Origin: Burkholderia latens
GTDB taxonomy: Bacteria > Pseudomonadota > Gammaproteobacteria > Burkholderiales > Burkholderiaceae
Direction of reading: 5' to 3'
Length of the DNA stretch: 64,000 nucleotides
Assembly: GCF_902499045.1 (NCBI RefSeq)
Contig: NZ_CABVPL010000037.1
Coordinates: forward strand, 1-64,000
The notes under the pieces were generated by a model that was given only the letters and a program-made list of their open reading frames with translations, did not search any database and was not told where the DNA came from. Positions 26,865 to 34,657 of the stretch are shown here, piece after piece; positions within the stretch are counted from its first letter, which is position 1, and every line of letters begins with the position of its first letter. Position numbers and translations under genes: made by a program.

Positions 26865-27878
26865 CTAGAAATTCCGCGCCACGCCGACCATGAACATGTC
26901 CTGGTCCTTGTCGTTGCGCGTCGCGACGCGATTGAAGCGCAAGCTCGCCGCCCAATCGTTCGTGACCTGATACGTCACCTGCGCACTGAGCAGCGCATTG
27001 AGTCTTGTCCTGCTCGAGGCCTCGTCGCGGTCATGCGACAGATACGGACCGACGCCCGCCGACAGCGTCCATTTGCTCGTGATCGGCGCGACGTACCAGA
27101 ACTGCGCTGCGACACCTCGCCGGCCGGCGATGCCATTGTTGCCTTCGTAGATGAAACTTGCCGAATAGGCCCACGCATTGCCGAGCGGCCGCTTGACTTC
27201 GACCATGTACCCCTTTTCGATCGGCACCTGCGGGCGGTTGGTCTGCGACGTCCCGGCCCACACGCTCACCTGCGTCTTGCCGTCCGACAACGCCCGGCCG
27301 GGATCGCCGCCGAAATCCGAGCCGATGCCGAACAGCACCGCGTCGGAATTGAATCCGCCGAACATCTGGACATGGTTGTACTGCAGCTTCAGGAAGAAAC
27401 GATTGGGCACGACGTAATACCGCACCGCCGCCGACGCCCGCACGCCCCATCGCTTGTCGTTACGCACCTGGTTGTCGACGTGCGTGGTGTCCATGCTGAA
27501 ATACGGCCCGGCCGACAATTCGAGCGCGACGCGATTGCCGACGGGCCAGCGAAACGAGCCCAGCGCGGCGAAGCCGTCACGGTGGTGATCGAGCGGATGT
27601 CCCTCGTTCACATATGCGAGGTAGACCGACAGGTAATCGTTCAGGACGTCGCCGAAGCCGACTTCGTACGCGCGCCAGTGCATGTCGCCACCGTCGGTCG
27701 AACGTCCGTCGCCAAATACCGCATACGCGTCGAGCGTTCTTTCCGATGGCTTGAAGTCGATCGGTAAGTTCGACGCATTGCCGTCGGCATGCGCGTGGCC
27801 CGAGCCGGCAAGTATTGCCAGACCGGCGATCGAGCTCGTGACGATGAAGCGTGAATAAATGCGACGGCACTGTCCCAT
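26865..27878 (-). CDS. Outer-membrane beta-barrel protein of unknown function
   Basis: A 337-residue exported protein: a signal peptide to about residue 32 (GHAHADG) is followed by alternating beta-strands (FKPSERTLDAYAVFGDGRST, FGDVLNDYLSVYLAYVNEG) ending in a C-terminal Phe (MVGVARNF), as in outer-membrane barrels. GAGGAG places the start at ATG 27878, not the GTG at 27884. Strand repeats with YLSHDRDEAS and YNHVQMFGG recall lipid A-modifying or OmpW-like barrels, but no catalytic motif is certain. It lies 107 bp after an S53 protease gene in the same direction. Confidence 0.65.
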   Translation of the reverse strand: MGQCRRIYSRFIVTSSIAGLAILAGSGHAHADGNASNLPIDFKPSERTLDAYAVFGDGRSTDGGDMHWRAYEVGFGDVLNDYLSVYLAYVNEGHPLDHHRDGFAALGSFRWPVGNRVALELSAGPYFSMDTTHVDNQVRNDKRWGVRASAAVRYYVVPNRFFLKLQYNHVQMFGGFNSDAVLFGIGSDFGGDPGRALSDGKTQVSVWAGTSQTNRPQVPIEKGYMVEVKRPLGNAWAYSASFIYEGNNGIAGRRGVAAQFWYVAPITSKWTLSAGVGPYLSHDRDEASSRTRLNALLSAQVTYQVTNDWAASLRFNRVATRNDKDQDMFMVGVARNF

Positions 27879-27985
27879 TTGCACTCCTCACCTTGGTCAC
27901 TGCAATTTCGCGGGCAAGCTGCTGGCGATTATAGGAGGCGTCGCGGCTTGGAGCCAGCCTCGGCTCCGCTGCGGCCGTGCCCGCA

Positions 27986-29221
27986 TCAAGGTGCGGCAAT
28001 CAGTGCCTGGACAAGATTGGCGGCCATCGGGCGCCCGAGACCCGTCACGTAATCGTATCCGGCCGCCGCGTTGCAGAGCGTGCCGCACGCGCCGTTCGAG
28101 CCGCCCACGATGTCGCGGAAGGTCGCCGCGTATGCGTTCGATGCAAGCCCGTACAGCACGGTCTGAATCGCGCTCACGGCGTTCAGCGTCGTCTTGCCGC
28201 CCGCGATGCGCAAGCTGTTCGCGATCGCGATCAATGCAGACCATTGCGGTGCGCCCGCGCTCGTGCCGCCGACGACGAACCAGCCGCTCTGCCCCGCATA
28301 GCCGTACGAATCGTAGACCGCGAAGCCGGACGCCGGGTCGGCATCGTAGGCGACGTCGGGCACGCCGCGCAGCCCGAGCGTGTCGGAGGGCATCCCGAAG
28401 CTCGACTGATACGCCGGCTCGGGCTCGACGGCGCTCTGCCCGCCGCCGCTGCCGGCCCACGCCGTTTCGCCGGCATAGGCGCCGCTCGCATCGAGCGCGA
28501 TCGACGTGCCGCCGACGCTCAGCACGTAAGGCGACGCGGCCGGATAGTCGATGCCGTTGCCGCCGTCGCCGGACGCGGCGACGAACGACACGCCGTTCGC
28601 GCTGGCCAACTGTCCGTCGAATTGCGTTTCGGCCAGGAATTCGGCGCTGCCCCAACTGATCGACACGATCTTCGCGCCGACCCCGGCGGGCGCCGCCCGC
28701 GTCGCGAGCGCGACCGCGCTCATCAGATCGTCGAGCGAACTCGATGCGGCTTCGACCAGCACGATCCGCGCGTTCGGTGCGATCGCGTGCGCCCACTGCA
28801 CGTCGAGCGAACTCTCGAGCGCCCACAATGCGTCGGGCGGCGGCGGCCGCTTGTCGGCGGTCGCGTAGACCTTCGTGAAGCAGCGCGGCGACGCGCACGA
28901 CGGCAGACCGAACGTTCTGCTGAACAAGCGCAAATCCGCTTCGACGTTCGGATTGTCGTACGCATCGACGATCGCGATGATCTGATCATCGCCGCCATAG
29001 CCGCGCGCTGGCAAGGTGTCGAACCCGTAGAAACGGCGGATCTGCTGCGGCGACAGGCCGACCGGACTCCGTTTCGCGGCGCCGTGCAGATGGAGCGGCG
29101 GCCGTGCAAACCCGCGCGGCGCGCGCGACGCGGATTGCGCGAACGACATGCCGCACGCGAGCGCGACGCTCGCCGACACGATCAACATGCGCAGCACGCG
29201 CGCAAACGATGCCTGCTTCAT
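27986..29221 (-). CDS. Secreted S53-family (sedolisin) serine-carboxyl peptidase
   Basis: A 411-residue acid endopeptidase. A signal peptide (to about residue 29) is followed almost at once by the catalytic domain (SPVGLSPQQIRRFYGFDTL). The catalytic set is Glu136 and Asp140 (LESSLD), the oxyanion Asp219 (AASGDGG) and Ser321 in GGTSAGAP; DIVGGSNG near the C-terminus should form the calcium site. Typical family members carry a prodomain of roughly 150-200 residues between signal and catalytic domain; here it is missing or vestigial (about 20 residues). It lies 34 bp downstream of the 710-residue secreted protein gene. Confidence 0.9.
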   Translation of the reverse strand: MKQASFARVLRMLIVSASVALACGMSFAQSASRAPRGFARPPLHLHGAAKRSPVGLSPQQIRRFYGFDTLPARGYGGDDQIIAIVDAYDNPNVEADLRLFSRTFGLPSCASPRCFTKVYATADKRPPPPDALWALESSLDVQWAHAIAPNARIVLVEAASSSLDDLMSAVALATRAAPAGVGAKIVSISWGSAEFLAETQFDGQLASANGVSFVAASGDGGNGIDYPAASPYVLSVGGTSIALDASGAYAGETAWAGSGGGQSAVEPEPAYQSSFGMPSDTLGLRGVPDVAYDADPASGFAVYDSYGYAGQSGWFVVGGTSAGAPQWSALIAIANSLRIAGGKTTLNAVSAIQTVLYGLASNAYAATFRDIVGGSNGACGTLCNAAAGYDYVTGLGRPMAANLVQALIAAP

Positions 29222-29255
29222 GGTGTTCCCCCGCCCGCAAACGTGCCGGCGCGCG

Positions 29256-31388
29256 TCAGTGCATCTTCGCGCTCGTGAACGACAGCGACTTGCCCGTGCC
29301 CGCGATGACGATCCAGTTGACCGGATCGGTGCTCAAGACCGTCGCGCTCCCGCTTTTCACGCTCGGCTGCTGGTACGCGCTCCTCGGCAACAGCCATGTC
29401 ATGTCCTGGAGACTCGTCGGATGCGTCGCGCTGAACGTCCACCCGGTGCCGGTGTCGGTGGCCGTCCAGTTCACGAGCAGACGGCGCCGGTCGAACTGCG
29501 TGAGCTGATCCATCGTGAACCACTTGAACTGGCCGGACGCCGCGAGCGACGCGGCATGACTCAGGAAGGTCGTGACGACGTTCGGATACCAGGACGCGCC
29601 CAACGGATGCATGTAGATCAGCCGGCTCGTGCGATTCGCGACGACGAAATCCATCAGCGACAGATACCAGTTCTGCACGTCCGCGGTCGGCACCGCGAAC
29701 TCCTGGAACTCCTCGAACGTCGCGTACTTGCCGAACGGCATCACGGGAAACGCCCAGATGCCGGGATTCAGCAGCGAGCCGTTGCGATACGCGCGGGTTT
29801 GCGCATTACCGGTATGGCCGGTGAAGTAGTAGCCCGAATAACCGTTCGATTCCAGCCAGGTCACCGACCACGTCGGCGTATTGCCTTCGGGCGCCGCCCA
29901 TTCGACGTCCGGCTTGCCCGTCACCGACTGGACCGCATTGTGGTTCAGCACCAGATACTGCGTGAACGTGCTCGCGTTCGTTTCGCTCGCGTTCGCCCCC
30001 CAGTAGTCGTGCGCCCAGCCGCCATGACTGCCGACGTTGTGTCCGCGCCTCAGCAGGAACGTGACCAGCTGCTTCGCCTGCGTGTTTTTCGTCAGATTGA
30101 TGCCGAGGCCGTCGCCGATCGTCACGTCGTCCGGGCCGGCCGTCATCACGATCGAGTACGGGCCGCTGTTCCAGATGCCGTAATTCTTCAGATACTGCGC
30201 CGGCTGGATCTGGTCTTCCGCGCAGAAGTGCCAGTTCAGGACCATCCCCGCCTGCGCGCGCGGCTGCAGCGACAGGTGCGGCATCGACAGGATGTTGGTC
30301 GTGAAGTAACGCAGGAACCCGTGAATCGGCATCCCGTCGGTTTGGCCGTCGAGATACGCGAGCGGCAGGTTCACGAACAACACACCGCCGTTTCCGTACG
30401 TCTGATAACCGGCGACGAGACCGAAGTTCGGCGACGTCAGCAGCGTCGTGCCGGTGTACGTGCCTTGCGTGACGTAGCTCGGATAAGTGAGGAAGCCGTA
30501 TACGTACCCGGAGATGCCTTCGAGCACGTCGGTCGTCGTGGCCGGCGATGCGGTGGCGAACGACATCGCGCCAGTTACCGCCGTCGACGCCGACGACCAC
30601 ATCGTCGACGCCGGCGAATACGTTCCGGATTTGACCTTCGCGCCCTTCCATACATGCCCGAGATTCAGCGGCGCGCCCGTGATGCGCCCGTTGTCCGATT
30701 TGTACGTGAAATAAGCCTGATGGTTGTAACCGGAAAGCCCGCCCGGATTCGACGTGCTCGGGTGCAGGAAGAGCGGCTGAATCGCCGTCGAGCCGGACGA
30801 AGTCGCCGACGCGGTGGCGGCCAGCGCCGTGGCGGTCGTCGTGGTGCCCGTCCATGCCATGGACTTCCCGGGCGGGATTTGCAGCGCACGCAACGTGCTG
30901 CCCATTCCGGTCACCGGGCCGAGGCCGATCATGCTTCCGCCGAGCGTATCGTAAAGCACGTAGTTCACGCCGGCCATCGAGCTGAATCGCGATTGCCCGG
31001 CCGGATAAAAGCCCGCCGCATTCAGTACGCCGAAGTCATAGACGAGCATCACGCGCCCGCCGTTCAGCGCGTAGGTCTGGATGGCGGTCACGAGCGCATC
31101 GTCGGCGACGGTATGCACCTGGTCGGGCAGGATGAGCCCCTGATACTGCTGCAGCGACGTGCCGCCCTGCTTGAACTGCGTGTCGCTGATCAGCGAGATC
31201 TGCAGCCCCTCCTCCGCCGCCGAGTCGAGCCACGCGGACACACGCGGGTCAGGCAGCGTGAAGTTGTCGGGCAGCAGCAACAGCAATTGGTTCGACAGCG
31301 CGTTCGCCCGTCCGGGCGCGAACGTCATCAGGCAAACGGAGAAGACGATCAGAAAGCCTCGCAGGATCCGGATTGACTTGGCCAACAT
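29256..31388 (-). CDS. Large secreted protein, polysaccharide-deacetylase-like C-terminal half
   Basis: A 710-residue protein with a signal peptide (LAKSIRILRGFLIVFSVCLM, cut near GRANA). The N-terminal third resembles a flavodoxin or glutaminase-like alpha/beta domain (GLILPDQVHTVADDALVTAIQ, GGRVMLVYDFGVL). The later half includes RRGHNVGSHGGWAHDYWG, like the His-x-x-x-Ser-His motif of NodB-type deacetylases, plus LIYMHPLGASWYPNVV. I do not recognise an exact family. ATG at 31388 follows GGGAGAA; the longer frame adds unlikely residues. Signal peptide and association with a protease suggest an extracellular or periplasmic carbohydrate-related role. Confidence 0.65.
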   Translation of the reverse strand: MLAKSIRILRGFLIVFSVCLMTFAPGRANALSNQLLLLLPDNFTLPDPRVSAWLDSAAEEGLQISLISDTQFKQGGTSLQQYQGLILPDQVHTVADDALVTAIQTYALNGGRVMLVYDFGVLNAAGFYPAGQSRFSSMAGVNYVLYDTLGGSMIGLGPVTGMGSTLRALQIPPGKSMAWTGTTTTATALAATASATSSGSTAIQPLFLHPSTSNPGGLSGYNHQAYFTYKSDNGRITGAPLNLGHVWKGAKVKSGTYSPASTMWSSASTAVTGAMSFATASPATTTDVLEGISGYVYGFLTYPSYVTQGTYTGTTLLTSPNFGLVAGYQTYGNGGVLFVNLPLAYLDGQTDGMPIHGFLRYFTTNILSMPHLSLQPRAQAGMVLNWHFCAEDQIQPAQYLKNYGIWNSGPYSIVMTAGPDDVTIGDGLGINLTKNTQAKQLVTFLLRRGHNVGSHGGWAHDYWGANASETNASTFTQYLVLNHNAVQSVTGKPDVEWAAPEGNTPTWSVTWLESNGYSGYYFTGHTGNAQTRAYRNGSLLNPGIWAFPVMPFGKYATFEEFQEFAVPTADVQNWYLSLMDFVVANRTSRLIYMHPLGASWYPNVVTTFLSHAASLAASGQFKWFTMDQLTQFDRRRLLVNWTATDTGTGWTFSATHPTSLQDMTWLLPRSAYQQPSVKSGSATVLSTDPVNWIVIAGTGKSLSFTSAKMH

Positions 31389-31940
31389 TTTTGTTCTCCC
31401 GTCGAAGGGGAATGACTGCCGATGCGCAACACGGTGCTGCTGGCGCGATCCGAGCATCGTGATCGCGCGGCGGCATCCGCGCCGTGTCGCGCCGTCGGCG
31501 GGCGGCGGGGAGCGAACGTGCCGCGTATCGGGCTCGGCCGACACGCATGCGCATCGATTCGTCCGACTTCGAGAACGCGCGGCAACGATCGGTTTCACCG
31601 CATCGGATCAAGCGAACACCATGCCAATCGGTGTCGGCGCCGTTACCGGGACGGCGGCCGGCCGGGGCAAGCGGCCGGCGCGGGAAATTCGCGCGGAAAA
31701 TGTTGCAGCGCCGATACGGCGTGCGCGGTGGCCCAATGGGGGGCGGCAGGCAGGGCCGTGTCGCGGGACGGTGTGATGCCGTTTCGTGCGGCACGGCGTC
31801 GCGCCGACGCGCGCCCGGGCGCGGCGCGCGGGCCGGATATCGACGGAAAATGATTCTGACGTGTAACGCCGGCGCTGCACGCGGTGGGCTCGAAATCGTT
31901 CTGCGGGCTCGATCGAGCTGGACGCGCACGCGGCCCGCGG
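31389..31940. other. 552-bp gap, no supported gene
   Basis: Only overlapping GC-driven frames without ribosome binding sites are seen. The stretch separates the minus-strand secreted-protein operon from the plus-strand stress genes and must hold both promoters, but no clear -35/-10 pair stood out. Confidence 0.3.
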
Positions 31941-31992
31941 CTTGCTCTCCTGGAAGATGCGCAACATCCGACGTTGCGATCAGGAGAGCAAG
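31941..31992 (+). promoter_or_regulatory. Long hairpin sequestering a ribosome binding site
   Basis: CTTGCTCTCCTG (31941-31952) is perfectly complementary to CAGGAGAGCAAG (31981-31992), which contains the AGGAG ribosome binding site and ends right at the ATG (31993). Inside the loop CGCAAC (31960-31965) pairs with GTTGCG (31973-31978). The 12-bp outer stem would block translation of the small gene unless melted or rearranged, as in an RNA thermometer or attenuator. Confidence 0.65.
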
Positions 31993-32184
31993 ATGACCAG
32001 TCAACAGCAGCAACCAGGCAAACAGACGGATGACAAGAAGCCCGCCGAGAAACCCGACGACGGGCAGTCGACGTTCGAAACCGATATTTCCGAAACCGGC
32101 GACGACGGCACCACCGTGCGCCAGGCCGAGGTTCGAGAGGACGACCTGTCCGAAGTGAAGCCTCCGTCCGGCCCGGCCCGCTGA
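31993..32184 (+). CDS. Small acidic, probably disordered protein
   Basis: A 63-residue protein starting MTSQQQQPGKQTDDKK, rich in Asp, Glu, Lys, Gln and Pro and without hydrophobic core, so probably intrinsically disordered. No family recognised. The start is set by AGGAGAGCAAG immediately upstream, which lies in a perfect 12-bp stem. Its position ahead of two Hsp20 genes suggests a stress-related role (inference). Confidence 0.6.
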   Translation: MTSQQQQPGKQTDDKKPAEKPDDGQSTFETDISETGDDGTTVRQAEVREDDLSEVKPPSGPAR

Positions 32185-32527
32185 GCGGCCGGAAACGGCG
32201 CGGCGCGACGGTGCGATCCCGGCCGCATGCGATGCCGTGTCTTTTCTGGAGTCGTTGCAAATTCCGCCTTCTGCCCGCATCGGGCGGCCCCGGCGCCGCG
32301 GTCGCTTCCGATGCGCGGCGGGCGGCCGGGGCCGCCTATCGACGCGCGGGTTCGAGCTGATTTGCGATCCGGTGCAGCACGACCTCGATCACGACTCCGG
32401 ACGGAGCGCCGGCGCGCCCGCACCAGGCGACCGCGGGTCGACAGGGTCGAAGCAAACACCCGGCCGCGCGCGTGATGAAGACGTCAAGCACCCGCGTTGA
32501 ACCCCGCGTTTTGCTGCGCGCCGCCCC

Positions 32528-32557
32528 CTTGAAATTCATCCGGCGCGTCCTATTTTA
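32528..32557 (+). promoter_or_regulatory. Sigma-32-type heat-shock promoter
   Basis: CTTGAAA (32528-32534) matches the RpoH -35 consensus exactly. After a 14-bp spacer, CCTATTTTA (32549-32557) resembles the CCCCATnT-type -10. It lies about 135 bp before the first Hsp20 gene. The rest of 32185-32690 has no supported gene. Confidence 0.65.
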
Positions 32558-32654
32558 TGTATCGCTCAAGGCAGTCGCGGCTTTCCGCGCTGCGTGTTTC
32601 GATTTGTTTGTCAGCGGCCTCCCGCGGATCGACGAACTGGAGCGCGTGGTCCGG

Positions 32655-32688
32655 CTCGTCCTCCGCAGGAGGTGCAACCAGGAGCGAG
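32655..32688 (+). promoter_or_regulatory. Hairpin over the Hsp20 ribosome binding site
   Basis: CTCGTCCT (32655-32662) can pair with AGGAGCGAG (32680-32688) with one bulged base, covering the AGGAG site just before the ATG at 32691. An alternative hairpin, CCTCC-GCA-GGAGG (32660-32672), would free it. Small heat-shock genes often carry such thermosensors (ROSE-like); this one is inferred from pairing only. Confidence 0.4.
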
Positions 32689-32690
32689 TC

Positions 32691-33134
32691 ATGAGCGATC
32701 TGTTCTTCCCCTCCGATCTGCTGGCGGAATTCGACCGCCTGCAACGGCAGATGGCCGGCATGTTTACCGGCTTTCCAGTCAGCCTGCGCGCGCCGCGCCC
32801 GGGCGCATTCCCACCGGTCAACATCGGCAGCACCGACGACACGATCGAGATCGTCGCATTCGCGCCGGGGCTCGATCCCGCGAAAATCGACATCTCGGTC
32901 GATCGCGGGCTGCTGACGATCAGCGGCGAGCGCGTGTCGCCGGACGACGACGCGGCCGACGGCGAGCGGCGCGTCTATGCGAACGAACGGTTCATGGGCA
33001 CGTTCCGCCGCGTGGTCGAGCTGCCGCAGCAGGCGGACCCCGACAAGATCGAGGCACGTTATACGAATGGCTGCCTGACGATCAGCGTCGGCAAGTCCGA
33101 AGCATCGAAGCCACGCGCGATTACCGTGCAGTAA
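32691..33134 (+). CDS. Hsp20/alpha-crystallin family small heat-shock protein (first)
   Basis: A 147-residue holdase chaperone. After an N-terminal arm (MSDLFFPSDLLAEFDRLQRQ) comes the alpha-crystallin domain (PPVNIGSTDDTIEIVAFAPG, LDPAKIDISVDRGLLTISGER), the ERFMGTFRRVVELPQQAD strand region and the GCLTISVGK strand, with a short C-terminal tail. AGGAGCGAGTC sets the ATG at 32691. A sigma-32-like promoter lies upstream and a second Hsp20 gene 36 bp downstream, so the pair should be co-induced by heat or envelope stress. Confidence 0.93.
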   Translation: MSDLFFPSDLLAEFDRLQRQMAGMFTGFPVSLRAPRPGAFPPVNIGSTDDTIEIVAFAPGLDPAKIDISVDRGLLTISGERVSPDDDAADGERRVYANERFMGTFRRVVELPQQADPDKIEARYTNGCLTISVGKSEASKPRAITVQ

Positions 33135-33170
33135 CTCGCGCAACGTCACGAACGCATGACGGAGGACATC

Positions 33171-33590
33171 ATGAGTGACACCACTGAATTGACGACGCGT
33201 CCGGCCGACACGCAAACGGCCGTGACCAACAGCGAACCGGCCCAGCGCGACGCCCAGCGTACGCGTATCGCGCCGCCGGTCGACATCGTCGAGGACGCGC
33301 ACGGCATCACGTTGTATGCCGACCTGCCGGGCGTGCCGCGCGACAAGCTCGACGTACGCGTGCACGACGGCAGTCTCAGCATCGAAGCGGAGGCGGTGGT
33401 CCCGACCCCGTCCGGTCTGCGCCTACAGCACGGCGAAGTGCGTCACCCGCACTTCTCGCGCGCATTCACGCTCAGCGCGGATTTCGACGTGTCGCGCATC
33501 GACGCACAGCTGCGCGACGGCGTGCTGAAGCTGAAGATTCCGCGCCGCGAAGAGGCGAAGCCGCGACGTATCCAGGTGACGGCGGGGTGA
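33171..33590 (+). CDS. Hsp20/alpha-crystallin family small heat-shock protein (second)
   Basis: A 139-residue paralogue of the preceding gene. The alpha-crystallin domain runs from APPVDIVEDAHGITLYADLP through VPRDKLDVRVHDGSLSIEAE to DGVLKLKIPRREEAKPRRI; the N-terminal arm is Thr/Glu-rich and unlike that of the first copy. GGAGG places the start at 33171, not at the ATG 15 bp upstream. Paired Hsp20 proteins of this kind probably form mixed oligomers. Confidence 0.92.
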   Translation: MSDTTELTTRPADTQTAVTNSEPAQRDAQRTRIAPPVDIVEDAHGITLYADLPGVPRDKLDVRVHDGSLSIEAEAVVPTPSGLRLQHGEVRHPHFSRAFTLSADFDVSRIDAQLRDGVLKLKIPRREEAKPRRIQVTAG

Positions 33591-34229
33591 ACGGATGCGC
33601 TGGAAGCGTTTCGCGCACTCGGCCCAGATCCGGCTCGCGCCGCGTCGTCAACCGCGTGCGGGCGTTTCTCGTCGGCGCAGGCCCGCACCGGGCCGCGAGC
33701 GCGGCGAGCGCGCGGCCGTTCTACACGCGCTTCGCGTTCGCCGCGTCCGGCGCACGCGTCGCACGGATGCCTGGAACCAACCGCCGCGCGAAGCTGGCCG
33801 CGCCGCGGCGAACGACGTCACGCTGCATGACAGCGGCGACGGCGCCGCGTTGCGCGACGCGCACACGGTCGGTGGAGCCGGGCGCCTGAAGCGCCCGCGG
33901 CGACGAACAGCAACGCACACACCCGTGCTTCGTCACGTGTCGTTCTTTTACGCCACGCCGCCAGTGTCGGTTTCGCTCCTCGCGGGAGACGGCACCGCCC
34001 GGCGCGCGAAAAAGACGGGTGAACAGCGGCGGCACAGGTCCGGCAAGCGTCGCGGGGCGGCCGGGCTGCGGCTCGCCGCATGAGCGGCGGGCGCGCCGCG
34101 TCCGCGGTGGCGCCCGCGCCTCTCGGCGTACATGCGGACGGTACGGTTCGTGCTGCACGGGCCGGCCGCGAAGCGCGCGACGCATGCGCGCATGCGCAAC
34201 ATTTCGCAACTCGCTGCAGGAGGTGCCAG
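33591..34229. other. 639-bp gap, no supported gene
   Basis: Overlapping Arg/Ala-rich frames here look like shadows of GC-rich non-coding DNA. A good ribosome binding site (AGGAGG) at the right edge belongs to the gene at 34230. Confidence 0.3.
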
Positions 34230-34472
34230 ATGCAAACGGACAAGATCATCGAACATGGCGGATACGAGGTCCGGGCCGTCGTCACCGACACGGAAACGGG
34301 CCGCTACTCGGCGGCGGCAATCGTGACCGGTCGCGACGGCGAAACGCGCACGCTCGGCGTCGACGGGGATTTCGCCGATACGCGCGAAGCGTACAATCAC
34401 GCGCTCGAGCTGGGGCTTGCGTGGATTCAGCGGCGCTCGGTCGTGTCGGATCGCTACGTCAAACGGAACTGA
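34230..34472 (+). CDS. Small conserved-looking protein, unknown function
   Basis: An 80-residue soluble protein starting MQTDKIIEHGGYEVRAVVTD, with beta-type alternation followed by an amphipathic helix (REAYNHALELGLAWIQR). CAGGAGGTGCCAG precedes the ATG at 34230, which sets the start against a longer frame. No family recognised. It follows the Hsp20 pair in the same direction and is convergent with the autotransporter gene. Confidence 0.65.
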   Translation: MQTDKIIEHGGYEVRAVVTDTETGRYSAAAIVTGRDGETRTLGVDGDFADTREAYNHALELGLAWIQRRSVVSDRYVKRN

Positions 34473-34555
34473 GCCGGGCAACGCCACCGCGTTGCACGGC
34501 CGCTCGGGTGCGGGCGACACGCGACAGCGATCCGCGTCTTCATGCAAAACGAAAC

Positions 34556-34584
34556 GGCCCAAGGTCGACTTGCGACCTCGGGCC
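34556..34584 (-). terminator. Terminator of the autotransporter gene (distal)
   Basis: GGCCCAAGGTCG (34556-34567) pairs with CGACCTCGGGCC (34573-34584), one mismatch and a 5-nt loop. On the minus strand it is followed by GTTTCGTTTTGC, a U-rich run, so it fits an intrinsic terminator for the adhesin; it may also stop the plus-strand gene. Confidence 0.6.
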
Positions 34585-34597
34585 ACGCACGTAACGG

Positions 34598-34629
34598 AAG
34601 CGCCGGTCATCACTGCAGGTCCGGCGCTT
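34598..34629 (-). terminator. Terminator of the autotransporter gene (proximal)
   Basis: AAGCGCCGG (34598-34606) and CCGGCGCTT (34621-34629) form a perfect 9-bp inverted repeat with a 14-nt loop, 28 bp beyond the adhesin stop. With the hairpin at 34556 it makes a tandem terminator. Confidence 0.5.
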
Positions 34630-34657
34630 GCGTTCCTTCAACGCTGTCCGGCGGACG

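Noticed and set aside
33595-34083. 162-residue frame after the Hsp20 genes
   Set aside because: Arg-rich, no ribosome binding site, no recognisable domain; typical non-coding high-GC frame.
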